A stretch of DNA of 61,040 nucleotides, from positions 1-61,040 of IMG/VR virus record IMGVR_UViG_3300033153_003434. One strand, given 5' to 3'. The translations under genes were made by a program, and so were the position numbers. This DNA is from a virus. Under the pieces are notes generated by a model that saw only the letters and a list, made by a program, of their open reading frames with translations, did not search any database and was not told the origin of the DNA. This document shows positions 1 to 9,384 of the stretch, one piece after another. The first letter of the stretch is position 1. Each line of letters starts with the position of its first letter.

Positions 1-668
1 CTGTTAAGAAGTTTGGTAACTTAGAAACAAGGGATGATTATAGTAGTATAGGTGTAGACCCTGGCACATTAACAATAGCTGGTAGGTTTATAACTTATAA
101 GTTTGGTTATTATGATAGTGATAATGAAAAGGTTGCTGTTCCTGAAAACAATGATGATGAAATGGGGACATATGTTACTGATACTACTTTTGATTATAAC
201 TTTACGATACCTCCCCCACAATTTTCATTCGATAGTTATACATATACTGATGAGGGGGCTGTAGAAACAACAATACTACAATGTTTATATACCGTAGCCG
301 ATAGTGATTTGCCAGTTAGTGCTTATGTTGTATATAATTTATCTTGTTATGATATTGATATATTATTAGTAGACGACCCTGAATATACAGGAACTATGTC
401 TATTATGGAAGATAGCTCAAACGGAAAAGCATACTATAGCACTGCAACTATACCAATATCTGGAAGTACAGCATTTTCAAATTCGTTTAATGAATCAACA
501 TTATACATACAAACAATTATATATGAAACGAGTACTAGCGATGTTATTGTTGCAAAATCTGATATTGTATCATTTGAAATTATGGGTGAAGGTAGAACTC
601 CTGGTGAAGGTGGTGGTGGAGGAGGCACACCTGGTGAAGTACCTGGTGGTGGCGCAGACCCTAAATAA
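1..668 (+). CDS. Virion-type protein with glycine-rich tail, 5' end outside window
   Basis: The reading frame is open from base 3, so the first ATG at 162 is internal and the gene begins upstream of the window. The visible 222 residues are rich in T, D, Y, I and V, as in beta-rich phage appendage proteins. They end in a low-complexity glycine/proline/glutamate tail (about residues 195-222, repeats of TPGE and a run of six glycines). The tail suggests a flexible linker or a polyglycine-sandwich-like tip. The next gene follows after 28 bases with an AAGGAT ribosome binding site. I recognise no family; placement among tail or fibre genes is inferred from context. Confidence 0.7.
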   Translation, partial: VKKFGNLETRDDYSSIGVDPGTLTIAGRFITYKFGYYDSDNEKVAVPENNDDEMGTYVTDTTFDYNFTIPPPQFSFDSYTYTDEGAVETTILQCLYTVADSDLPVSAYVVYNLSCYDIDILLVDDPEYTGTMSIMEDSSNGKAYYSTATIPISGSTAFSNSFNESTLYIQTIIYETSTSDVIVAKSDIVSFEIMGEGRTPGEGGGGGGTPGEVPGGGADPK

Positions 669-696
669 ATAATAAAATAGGATAAAAAGGATAATT

Positions 697-2733
697 ATGG
701 AAGCTTACAAATTTATAAATGGTATAAGAACCGACACAGTAAACGATTTAAACTATACACGACTAATACATGATAAATTACATGTTGGTTTACTATCAAG
801 AAACACAGAATCGTGGGGTAGTTGTGTGATGACAGGAATAGAATACCCAAGTGACGATGTGGCGGAATTAACAGGTTTAGAAAATGTTGATATTGGTGCA
901 TTAGTTTCTGATGAAAGATATTATGTTGCATTGTTTAGTTCCGATTACAATACAACGTATTCAATATACACTAATGAAGATGACGATTATTATGTGAATC
1001 TGTGGGAAGTTAAAAGAGTTAATAATAAGTGGTTGATGTTTAGCAATCAAGGTATATATATAGATAGTGCCGATGGTTCTGTATCAAGTGGTGATAATTA
1101 TAATGATTATAGAAACTCTATTAATGTTTCAGATAGTAATTATGTAATGAATTTATATAAAATTACATTTGATGATGATACCTTAACAAATGCTAATATT
1201 ACAATATTAACAGATGCTAGTGTCGCTTCGACAGTTGTTGTAACTGGTGATGATGCTATCATAACAATTGCTGCTGATGATTGGAGTAGTGATTTAGTAG
1301 TTGGTGATATGTTTACAATCGCTGGTAGTGTTGGTTGTGATAGTTCACAAATAGTCAAGGATATTGATTATGATGTTACGACAGGCTCAGCAACAACTAT
1401 TACATGTGAAGGAAAAGTCGGTTTAGTAGCAGAAACATTAAGTGAGGTTGATGAAACATTTACAGCCTTTTCAATAACTACAACTGCGGAACTTATCAAC
1501 ACTAACGATTATATAACAATAAGATATAAGAATTCTGATTTAGATTTTTACGATGCAAACAAAACAGTTTACTTAAGTGCGAGTGGTATGGGTTATCCAA
1601 TTGACGATTTTCAAGATTTAGTTTTATTAGAAAACTCAAAAGATAGTACTACTATAAAACTTGTTAATGTTCCTGATAGTACAATCGCCAAATTAAATTC
1701 TGGGGAATTAAACTTAACAGGTAGAATGTTTGATGTTGTAGATTCACAAACAGATGTGGTGATACTTAAGGGTTTAACATACGAAGCAAGTATCACATTA
1801 GACGACACTGCTTTCTTAAAATTTGTATACCCAACACAGAATGGTAATAAAGTTATATTGGCAACAATTGATATTTATGAAAACTATTATCAGATATACC
1901 CAGACTATACAGTAAACCTATTAACAGAAATTATTAGTGATAATACACCTCCAGGTATTGATGTAACACAAGCTATGGATAATTACTTATTAGAAAGTTT
2001 ATTTTTGTTAACTGATGATATTACTAATGGTATGAATGATTTAGAATTCATAACAGAACTTGGGGCTATTTCAGATGTAAATTTTGTTAGTTTAGCAAAT
2101 GAAAGAAATAGACTTTATAGTGGTGCTAATGGTTTTATTCTTGATAATAGTGTGTATATGGGTTCTATTTATGGTGTAGATGGTGTTAATTGGGGGGATA
2201 TAAAAGAATACAACTTAAACAAACTATTATTGAATTGGTCTTTAACAGTTGAAAATTCAGCGACAGCACCAACATCACCAACAGAAAACGATTTATGGTA
2301 TGATACTAATGATAGTACATTAAAAATATTTACAGAAACATTAACAGATGCCGAAGTTGATTCTGCGATTACAGCATCAACGCACATATTAAGAATTGAA
2401 GATGAAGATTGGTCAACAAACATATTAGCTGGTGATACAATAGTATTATCAGGAACGACTAGTAATGATGGTATATATGTTGTTTCAACTTGTACAGCGG
2501 ATTCTCCCGATACTATAATAGTTGTGGATGATGCTATAAATGATTTTGTTGGTGATGAAACATTAGATGCTGTTGATGAAACTTTAGAAGTTTGGAAACC
2601 TATTGATAACGATGTTAGACAAATTGCAATATTTTATATTAATACAGATGACTCAATCACTGATTTAATATACCTTGCAAATATAAATAAGATTAGCATA
2701 ATAGATGATATGAACATACAATTAATAATATAA
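697..2733 (+). CDS. Large beta-rich putative tail/appendage protein (678 aa)
   Basis: This 678-residue protein is dominated by D, T, I, V and S. Two similar stretches, roughly residues 165-265 and 545-625, share a pattern of (D/E)DWSxxxxxGDxxxxxGxx...VDDA/VDET, so a domain appears to be duplicated. The phrase TAPTSPTENDLWYDT near residue 525 resembles spacers common in phage tail fibre and receptor-binding proteins. No catalytic motif is visible. The AAGGATAATT ribosome binding site sits just before ATG 697. It lies between two other virion-type genes. Tail fibre or baseplate periphery is inferred from composition and context only. Confidence 0.6.
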   Translation: MEAYKFINGIRTDTVNDLNYTRLIHDKLHVGLLSRNTESWGSCVMTGIEYPSDDVAELTGLENVDIGALVSDERYYVALFSSDYNTTYSIYTNEDDDYYVNLWEVKRVNNKWLMFSNQGIYIDSADGSVSSGDNYNDYRNSINVSDSNYVMNLYKITFDDDTLTNANITILTDASVASTVVVTGDDAIITIAADDWSSDLVVGDMFTIAGSVGCDSSQIVKDIDYDVTTGSATTITCEGKVGLVAETLSEVDETFTAFSITTTAELINTNDYITIRYKNSDLDFYDANKTVYLSASGMGYPIDDFQDLVLLENSKDSTTIKLVNVPDSTIAKLNSGELNLTGRMFDVVDSQTDVVILKGLTYEASITLDDTAFLKFVYPTQNGNKVILATIDIYENYYQIYPDYTVNLLTEIISDNTPPGIDVTQAMDNYLLESLFLLTDDITNGMNDLEFITELGAISDVNFVSLANERNRLYSGANGFILDNSVYMGSIYGVDGVNWGDIKEYNLNKLLLNWSLTVENSATAPTSPTENDLWYDTNDSTLKIFTETLTDAEVDSAITASTHILRIEDEDWSTNILAGDTIVLSGTTSNDGIYVVSTCTADSPDTIIVVDDAINDFVGDETLDAVDETLEVWKPIDNDVRQIAIFYINTDDSITDLIYLANINKISIIDDMNIQLII

Positions 2734-2742
2734 GGATAAAAA

Positions 2743-3498
2743 ATGACAAAACTAGAAAGAATTTACGAAGAAACATTAAATGAGCAAATGTTAAATGAAA
2801 AGATGTTTAATATCGATAAAGAAAAATTACAACAAGCTATAAACACTATAGCCCCCAAAATACAAGCTAATAAAATAATACAACATGCGAAAAGTTTTAT
2901 GCCGTTTGTAAAAAAATTTACTAATAGTGATGGTAGTGTAAATATGGATAATATACCATTTATGCAATTAAAAGAAAACATATTTAGTGATTTTGCTGAT
3001 TGGTATGAAAATGATGGTGATTGGAATAGTAAAAAACAGTTCTTGGGTAGTATGCTAAAAAAAGTATTTTTATTTCCAGCTTGGTTCATCTCAGAAACTA
3101 TAAGGGTTATAATTAAATGTTTTCAGGGTGGTGACTATACAATATCTGGTATCTTAACTTTATTATTAGCCATGTTTATAACACTTATTGGTTTTTTAGG
3201 TACTGTTATATACAAGCACACGGAACACGGAATAAATGGAATTGATAATGGTATTGTTATATCAAAACCATATAGAGCAGAATTAGATAATATTAGAAAA
3301 ATTAGGGTACAAGTGGGTGATAATATTTTTCACATTCCTAATAACAATATACATATTTGGAGTGTTGATGTAAAAGATGTTAATTCTGATAGAACAGAAC
3401 AATGGATTACCACAGATGAAAATATAAGAAATACAGTAGTAAAAGGTGATACCATTAATATAAATGATTACACTTGGGTGGAAAACAAAAATCGTTAA
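2743..3498 (+). CDS. Membrane-segment protein with N-terminal LxE motif
   Basis: This 251-residue protein starts MTKLERIYEETLNEQM, one of the window's recurring N-termini, which I read as a candidate capsid-targeting sequence with an LNE processing site. Residues about 107-165 contain two hydrophobic stretches (around FLFPAWFISETIRVII and ILTLLLAMFITLIGFL), probably transmembrane. The C-terminal 90 residues are hydrophilic. A head-packaged membrane-active protein, for example one delivered with the DNA, would fit but is inference. The start is supported by AAGGATAAAA just upstream; the gap to the previous gene is 9 bases. Confidence 0.65.
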   Translation: MTKLERIYEETLNEQMLNEKMFNIDKEKLQQAINTIAPKIQANKIIQHAKSFMPFVKKFTNSDGSVNMDNIPFMQLKENIFSDFADWYENDGDWNSKKQFLGSMLKKVFLFPAWFISETIRVIIKCFQGGDYTISGILTLLLAMFITLIGFLGTVIYKHTEHGINGIDNGIVISKPYRAELDNIRKIRVQVGDNIFHIPNNNIHIWSVDVKDVNSDRTEQWITTDENIRNTVVKGDTININDYTWVENKNR

Positions 3499-3542
3499 TA
3501 ATTTAAAACAATTAATAAAATTAATAATATAAGATAAAACAT

Positions 3543-6500
3543 ATGAAAAGATTTGAAAAAGGTGATTTAGTAAAAGTTATTGGTGGTAATCATGCTGGCA
3601 AAACTGGTAAAGTGGTTAAAATAGCAGCTAAAGGTATTAACACTCGTGTGCGTTTCGATGATGGTGGTAGTCATCAATGGATTGGTGCGCCGTTATTAAG
3701 TTTAATAGAAGGTGCAAAGAAACCGAAACAAATATCACAAGAACTGATTGGTGATTATGTAAATAAAATATTTACACTTAATAAATCTATAAAAACACGT
3801 GGTACTGTTAAAAAAACTGGTGTAAAAGAACAATTAATATTGGATAAAGATACTCGTTGTATGATTAAAAGTATTTCAGCCGAATCAGTAGTATGGACAA
3901 CATACTATAAAGGTGCGAGTTGTACTTTTAAAATGACTAATGATGCTGAATTATTTGAAACTTACTTTACAGCAGAACCAGACCCAGACACTGGTGAAAT
4001 TATAAGACCTTTAACTATAGATGATGTTGGTAGAACACTTGTTGCAACACAACACTTGCAAATCTTTGTAAAAGAACTTGATAAGAATATGATTATAGAT
4101 GCTGGTGGTAAAGTTGAAGTTCGAGTAGTTACTGATAAAAAAATTGAAGTATATCATAGTGAAGAAGATGTTAAAATAAAGATTAATAATTTACCTAAAG
4201 AGTTGTCACAATATTTTGAATTTGAGGATGTTGCAGAAAAAAAGAAAGTTAATACAGCAGCAACAATACAACCAGGTGATGTGATAAAATGGTCTAGTAA
4301 TAAGAAGTTTTACGAAGTGATAGAGGTTAAAAGAGTTGGTAATATTATAAATGCAAAGATTAAACCATTCAGACATGATGCCCTTATACCTATTGAAATG
4401 TCATTTACAGATTTTAACAACCAATTTGATATAGCTATGGCTGGTTATAGAAAAAGGAAAAATGAAAAAGAGGCAAAAGAAGCAAAAAATAAAAAAGAAC
4501 AACCTATTAAACTGAAAGTTCGTAGAGAATTTATATCATGTCCTATTTGTAAAGAAGATGATGCTGCAGAAGTTTTTATTGACCAAAGCGGTCAAGTAGT
4601 AGCACCTAGTAAAATAAAACAAATTGCAAGTTATATGTACTCATGTTTCGATTGTGATGAAGAACTTACCGATAAACATATAGGGGTTTATAATTTAAGA
4701 AAAATTAAAAGAAATGATATTTTTTCAGATAAACCAAAATCAACAGGCGAAGAAAATTGGGATAATGTTAAACCTGGTACAACAGTATTATTAAATAATA
4801 AAACATTCAATTATGATAAAGGCACAACCATTATGATAGATAAGGTTGATGTAGGTAGTAGTGTTGGTGGTGCTAATAGTAGGTGGATTGAATTTTCATC
4901 AGAAGACGAATCACACACATGGAGTGGTTTTTACGATATTGAACATTTTAATAAAGATTATACGATAGCATCAATACCTGGAGGGGCTATATACGATTCT
5001 CCTGAAGGTGGGAATGTAATTAACAGTGGTACTGATGACGTTCCGCCAAATAATGCAGATTTCAAATTCAACGAAGGCGATTTAGTAAAACTTAAATTTG
5101 ATTGGTGGGGTTGGAAAAAAGGCGAGGAATTAGTACTTAGTTATATTGGTAAAACACCTAGACACGATGGTAGTTTTTCAGTATTACTACATCCACCAGA
5201 AAATGCATCATTACCAACGACTGTTTATTTAACACCAGAAGACATGGATGATAGATTTGACAAAGGTGTAGGTTTTGATTTACCCGATGATGCCGATGAT
5301 GTTGATGATGATTATGAACAACTTAAGAAAGATTTTGATGGTACTTTTGATAATGATGATAGGGAAATAGTTAAAGGTAAAGAAATTAGTAAGAATGACA
5401 AACTTATATTTGTTAAGAACTATGGTAAAAATTTTAAAATGGGTGACATAGTAACTGTTGAAAAAATTCTTCCTTCTGGTTATGGTGGATGGCAAATAAA
5501 ATTGAAAGGTTATGAAAATTCAATCAATACTAACCCTAATTTAAAAAACAATATATTTAAGTATGTAGATATAGTTCAGAATGTAAAAGATGATGGTGAT
5601 GTGGATGGAAAAGGTAAACCAATCACTAAAGTCGCACAAATGCAACAAGATGAAGTTCTAATTAGAAATAAAAAGAAGTGGGGTAATTGGGATAAAGGCA
5701 CAGTGTTTAAAGTTGTTAAATTTGATAAAGATACACGAAAAGTATTTAAAGGAAAATATAATATAGCAATATATTCTGTAAAACCTAAAAAAGATACAAA
5801 ATATATATACCATATAACCTTAGATGATTTAAAGAAAACTTTTGAAATAGTAAGCGATGAAAAAGTTTCAAGAATTGGTAAAGTAGTACACCCTAAAGAT
5901 TTAAAAGCTGGTGATACAATTAAAACAGTTAAAAGATTTAGAAATATAATGCCAGGAGAAGTATTAAAGGTTGAAGAAGTTCGTGAAGGTAGTTTAGGTT
6001 GGGTATTACATCTATCTAATGATTTCAGAACACTTCAAACAACTGTATCAGATAGTGATTTTAAAAGCTTTGTGTATGCTGATGATTCAGAAAAATCGGA
6101 AGAAGTTAAAGAAAAGAACGACCCAAGTGATATGGGTAAACATATGTTAGCAAAAGATTGGGAAGGTTTTAAAAAAGATGAAATAGTAACTGTTAATAAA
6201 GATAATCGTGATAATGAATATGGTTCTGATTTTGATGTAAAAAATAAAGAAGGTAAAGAAGTTAAACAGAAATGGGTAAGATATGGGGAATTTGACAAAA
6301 TATTTATTCCTATAGGTGCTGATGGAAAACCTGATATTATCAAAACGCCAATTAAAGAAGGTGATTATTTAAAGTTTAAAAAAGAACTTAAAAGAAGAAA
6401 CGGTGATGTCTTAGATACTTCAACACTTTGGAAGGTTGATAGTATTGGTGCTCTTACAAGGGGCGAAGGAAAGCAAACACCTGGTATGAAATTAGAACTT

Positions 6501-7856
6501 AAAAAAGTTCATGGTGGATATTCAAGTTTAAATTGGAATGTTGGACCTGGTGATTTCTTCAAAGAATTTAAAATATCTGAAAATAATTATGATGTGTACG
6601 AGTTATCACTCGGTGATTTAGTAAAATCTAAAAACAAGTTAAAAATTACAAACGATGATGGTAAAGAAACTTTTGCTGAACCAGGCGAAGATTTTACAGT
6701 ACTATTTGTTGGTGTTGATGCTGGTTATAGATATATCATAATGCTTTCTAAAGAGCACCCTAAACATACATACATTTGTGGTTATAACAATAAAGCATTT
6801 AATCATTCATTTGAATTTGTTAAGAAACTTAAAGATGTTACAAAAACAACTACATATGGTAAAACAGAATTAAACATTGGTGATGCTGTTGATGAAGATG
6901 ATGTTGAAGTAGGTGATATAATAAGAACTGAAAAAATATATAAAGGTTTCAGACCTGATGAACTAATTACAGTTAAAAAGAAGAAAAAAGATGGTGCATC
7001 TACAGTATTCACATTTGAAGTAGGTGGACATTCATATAAAGATATTTCAATAAAAAACTTTGGATTCCGTAAACACTTCGTGTATGCTGAAAAACCAAAT
7101 CACGAAAAAAAGAAAACTACTACAACCTATGCCGCTGGTTGGAATGGTAATCGTGGGACTGGTTCACATGCCAGCGGTGGTGCTACTGTGGTTGACATTT
7201 CAATTAAGAAGTTTTTAAATAGTATTGAAGTAGGTGATATTTTAGAAACAATTGGTGAGTTAGAATTATGGATACCTGTTGAAATTAATGGGGTAACTAA
7301 GAAAAGAAATCCTATAACATTCCAAGCAGGTTTACAAATGCTGGTGGTTGAAGCTGGTGCTACAAGAAGTAAACAAGGTAATAAAAGACTTAGAATTATG
7401 CCTAATATAAACTATGAAAAAGTATCAAAAGACCATCAAAACAGTAAATGGTGGTCAGATGAAGAGTTTAAAGAAATGTTTAAGAAAAGTGATGGTAATA
7501 AAGTACCAAATGAAGAAACTGATGATGATGAAACTAATGATGAAAACATTGAAGCTATGTCAAGAGAACAAGCATATGGTAACTCAAACCTTGAATATAT
7601 ACATGTGAGTACAGTTGAAAAGGGGGATACACTTATATCAAAAAGAGTTTTAACCACAAAAAGTTATACACAAGGTAATAAAGAATCGACACACCCAGCA
7701 CACACAAAATTTGTAATTTCACAACTTGGTGCTAATGCTGGCGGTACATATAGGTATATAACATTAAATGTTATAAAAGATGTAGGGGCTGGGACAATTT
7801 CAGGTACTTATAACGATTTACTAATAAATAAAGATTTTTATAAAATTAAAAGTTAA
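3543..7856 (+). CDS. Giant multi-KOW/SH3-like repeat protein (1437 aa)
   Basis: Residues 1-45 form a clear KOW motif (FEKGDLVKVIGGNHAGKTGKV). The rest carries at least eight to ten further modules with the pattern GD(x)I(x)..K....(P/K)GE(x)..V..V, for example around residues 500-545, 610-655, 775-835, 925-985 and 1120-1180. A zinc ribbon (CPICK ... SCFDCDEE) lies near residues 333-370. KOW modules occur in ribosomal proteins and NusG/Spt5 and bind RNA or protein. Such a string in one phage protein is unusual. No late promoter is visible directly upstream, so it probably reads through from 697-3498. Function unknown; scaffold, RNA-binding or virion roles are all possible. Confidence 0.75.
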   Translation: MKRFEKGDLVKVIGGNHAGKTGKVVKIAAKGINTRVRFDDGGSHQWIGAPLLSLIEGAKKPKQISQELIGDYVNKIFTLNKSIKTRGTVKKTGVKEQLILDKDTRCMIKSISAESVVWTTYYKGASCTFKMTNDAELFETYFTAEPDPDTGEIIRPLTIDDVGRTLVATQHLQIFVKELDKNMIIDAGGKVEVRVVTDKKIEVYHSEEDVKIKINNLPKELSQYFEFEDVAEKKKVNTAATIQPGDVIKWSSNKKFYEVIEVKRVGNIINAKIKPFRHDALIPIEMSFTDFNNQFDIAMAGYRKRKNEKEAKEAKNKKEQPIKLKVRREFISCPICKEDDAAEVFIDQSGQVVAPSKIKQIASYMYSCFDCDEELTDKHIGVYNLRKIKRNDIFSDKPKSTGEENWDNVKPGTTVLLNNKTFNYDKGTTIMIDKVDVGSSVGGANSRWIEFSSEDESHTWSGFYDIEHFNKDYTIASIPGGAIYDSPEGGNVINSGTDDVPPNNADFKFNEGDLVKLKFDWWGWKKGEELVLSYIGKTPRHDGSFSVLLHPPENASLPTTVYLTPEDMDDRFDKGVGFDLPDDADDVDDDYEQLKKDFDGTFDNDDREIVKGKEISKNDKLIFVKNYGKNFKMGDIVTVEKILPSGYGGWQIKLKGYENSINTNPNLKNNIFKYVDIVQNVKDDGDVDGKGKPITKVAQMQQDEVLIRNKKKWGNWDKGTVFKVVKFDKDTRKVFKGKYNIAIYSVKPKKDTKYIYHITLDDLKKTFEIVSDEKVSRIGKVVHPKDLKAGDTIKTVKRFRNIMPGEVLKVEEVREGSLGWVLHLSNDFRTLQTTVSDSDFKSFVYADDSEKSEEVKEKNDPSDMGKHMLAKDWEGFKKDEIVTVNKDNRDNEYGSDFDVKNKEGKEVKQKWVRYGEFDKIFIPIGADGKPDIIKTPIKEGDYLKFKKELKRRNGDVLDTSTLWKVDSIGALTRGEGKQTPGMKLELKKVHGGYSSLNWNVGPGDFFKEFKISENNYDVYELSLGDLVKSKNKLKITNDDGKETFAEPGEDFTVLFVGVDAGYRYIIMLSKEHPKHTYICGYNNKAFNHSFEFVKKLKDVTKTTTYGKTELNIGDAVDEDDVEVGDIIRTEKIYKGFRPDELITVKKKKKDGASTVFTFEVGGHSYKDISIKNFGFRKHFVYAEKPNHEKKKTTTTYAAGWNGNRGTGSHASGGATVVDISIKKFLNSIEVGDILETIGELELWIPVEINGVTKKRNPITFQAGLQMLVVEAGATRSKQGNKRLRIMPNINYEKVSKDHQNSKWWSDEEFKEMFKKSDGNKVPNEETDDDETNDENIEAMSREQAYGNSNLEYIHVSTVEKGDTLISKRVLTTKSYTQGNKESTHPAHTKFVISQLGANAGGTYRYITLNVIKDVGAGTISGTYNDLLINKDFYKIKS

Positions 7857-7864
7857 GGAATAAT

Positions 7865-8764
7865 ATGAAAAATATTAATAATATTAATGATGATTACACT
7901 AACATGTTTATCAATGAAGAAGAAGACCTTTTAGAAGCTAAGAATTTCTATTTAGAAGCATCAGATACTTCTATACTTTGTAGATATAACAAATGGAATC
8001 CAAACCCTAAAGAATCACAAGTTAAGTTCTTTAGCAGTTATAAAATGGCTAAGAAGTTTATAACAAAAAACCATTTAGGTATTGTGGATATTAAGGATAG
8101 AGATTTTACAAAGAAAACATTCAACGATAACGAAGCAAGTGATGAACTTAGAGATGGTAGTGGTCCACACGGTAAAGGTAATGGACCTGGTGATGGTCAT
8201 AAAGATGGTAGTGGTTTAAAAGAAGAATCAGAAACTATTAACCCTGTAAGATTTGAAAAATTAATTTACAACGAATTTAACAAATGGATTCAAATGATTG
8301 AATCTAAGTTTGGACAAGGGAGTGGAAGAACTTTAAGAGTTGTTAAAAAAGTTATTAGATTTCTTGGAAATAAACAAGAAAATCAAACAGAACCTATAAA
8401 ACCAGTAGCTGTACGACCTGAACCTATAGAAGAAGCATTTGCACCTAATCAGAACGATGGGGATGTTAAAGTTACTATGGTATTTAAAGCTGGTAAAATG
8501 GTTAACTGGAATTTTGATGGTAAACCTAAAACAAAAGATATGCTTGGTATAACTAAACTAGCTCCTTTCATTAAGAAAAACTTATCGTATAATAAAGAAA
8601 AGAAAGTTTTCATGTGGAAACAAACTGAAAAAGATAATGATGAACAGAAAAAACAATCAAAAGATAAAGAAAAAAGCACTGAACAAGGTACTGAACAAGG
8701 TGATAAGGATAAACAAATTCAAAAAGGTGCAGAACAAAAGTTAACAGAAGCAAGTTATGAATAA
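7865..8764 (+). CDS. Hydrophilic protein of unknown function (299 aa)
   Basis: The product begins MKNINNINDDYTNMFINEEED, with an acidic N-terminus reminiscent of the other LxE-type starts but weaker. Residues 20-75 look like a small folded domain (SDTSILCRYNKWNPNPKESQ). A G/D/H-rich linker follows at about residues 98-118, then a second predicted domain, then a K/E/Q-rich charged tail (residues 255-299). Its last eight bases overlap the next gene, indicating translational coupling. I recognise no family. Position after the KOW protein suggests a virion or assembly role. Confidence 0.6.
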   Translation: MKNINNINDDYTNMFINEEEDLLEAKNFYLEASDTSILCRYNKWNPNPKESQVKFFSSYKMAKKFITKNHLGIVDIKDRDFTKKTFNDNEASDELRDGSGPHGKGNGPGDGHKDGSGLKEESETINPVRFEKLIYNEFNKWIQMIESKFGQGSGRTLRVVKKVIRFLGNKQENQTEPIKPVAVRPEPIEEAFAPNQNDGDVKVTMVFKAGKMVNWNFDGKPKTKDMLGITKLAPFIKKNLSYNKEKKVFMWKQTEKDNDEQKKQSKDKEKSTEQGTEQGDKDKQIQKGAEQKLTEASYE

Positions 8765-9137
8765 AGAACTTTTAGAAAAATATAAATATATGTTAGAAGA
8801 TGACACATTGTTTAATGATGATGTAAGAATATTGAAGTTTTATGACCCTTTATACCAAACAGTTGGTATGGGGCATTTTAAAGAACTTTACAAGCCATCT
8901 GATGTTAAATGGGGTAATCGTATAATCGTTGATGATTATATGGGTATACCAGGCTCGTATGTTGAAATAAAAGGTATTAAATACCACAAGTTGTATTCCG
9001 TTAAAGCCGTCAGTAATCAAACAGGTAATATAACATATGGTTTATCACCTAAAGACCAATATTCAACAAGTCAAACATTTCAAAGGTGTTACCAATTGAT
9101 TAGAACAGAAAACAGAACTGCTATAAAGGATTTATAA
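8757..9137 (+). CDS. Small protein of unknown function (126 aa)
   Basis: The start ATG overlaps the end of the preceding gene by 8 bases, and the stop overlaps the next start (TAATG). The N-terminus MNKELLEKYKYMLEDD partly resembles the recurring YxExLxE signature. The rest is a mixed alpha/beta sequence with many aromatic and basic residues and no recognisable motif. The tight overlaps on both sides support a real gene in the 7865-9358 translation unit. Confidence 0.6.
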   Translation: MNKELLEKYKYMLEDDTLFNDDVRILKFYDPLYQTVGMGHFKELYKPSDVKWGNRIIVDDYMGIPGSYVEIKGIKYHKLYSVKAVSNQTGNITYGLSPKDQYSTSQTFQRCYQLIRTENRTAIKDL

Positions 9138-9358
9138 TGACAAAACTAACAGAATTATATGAAGAAGTATTAACAGAAAGTAATAATGAAGAACTTAGAA
9201 CAACACTATTTCAAATGTTAGTGGATTACCAAGATGAAAAGGGTTATAAATTTGACGAAGAAATGGATGTAAATGACTTTAAAAATCTTTTAGAACGAGT
9301 ATATAATAAAGGTTTAGATGATGGGTGGGAACAAGGTATGGATGATTCAAGAAAATAA
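9137..9358 (+). CDS. Small acidic protein with N-terminal LxE motif (73 aa)
   Basis: The product starts MTKLTELYEEVLTESN, one of the clearest examples of the recurring N-terminal signature; cleavage after LTE would leave a protein of about 59 residues. The remainder is acidic and helix-rich (EDEKGYKFDEEMDVNDFKN). It overlaps the upstream gene by one base. No known family is recognisable. A small head-packaged or head-assembly protein is inferred from the N-terminus. Confidence 0.6.
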   Translation: MTKLTELYEEVLTESNNEELRTTLFQMLVDYQDEKGYKFDEEMDVNDFKNLLERVYNKGLDDGWEQGMDDSRK

Positions 9359-9384
9359 CGAAGAAATTAAATTAGAGGATTTAA

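Noticed and set aside
434-628. Minus-strand open frame rich in proline
   Set aside because: It is the antisense of the glycine-rich tail of the first gene, without a ribosome binding site or promoter.
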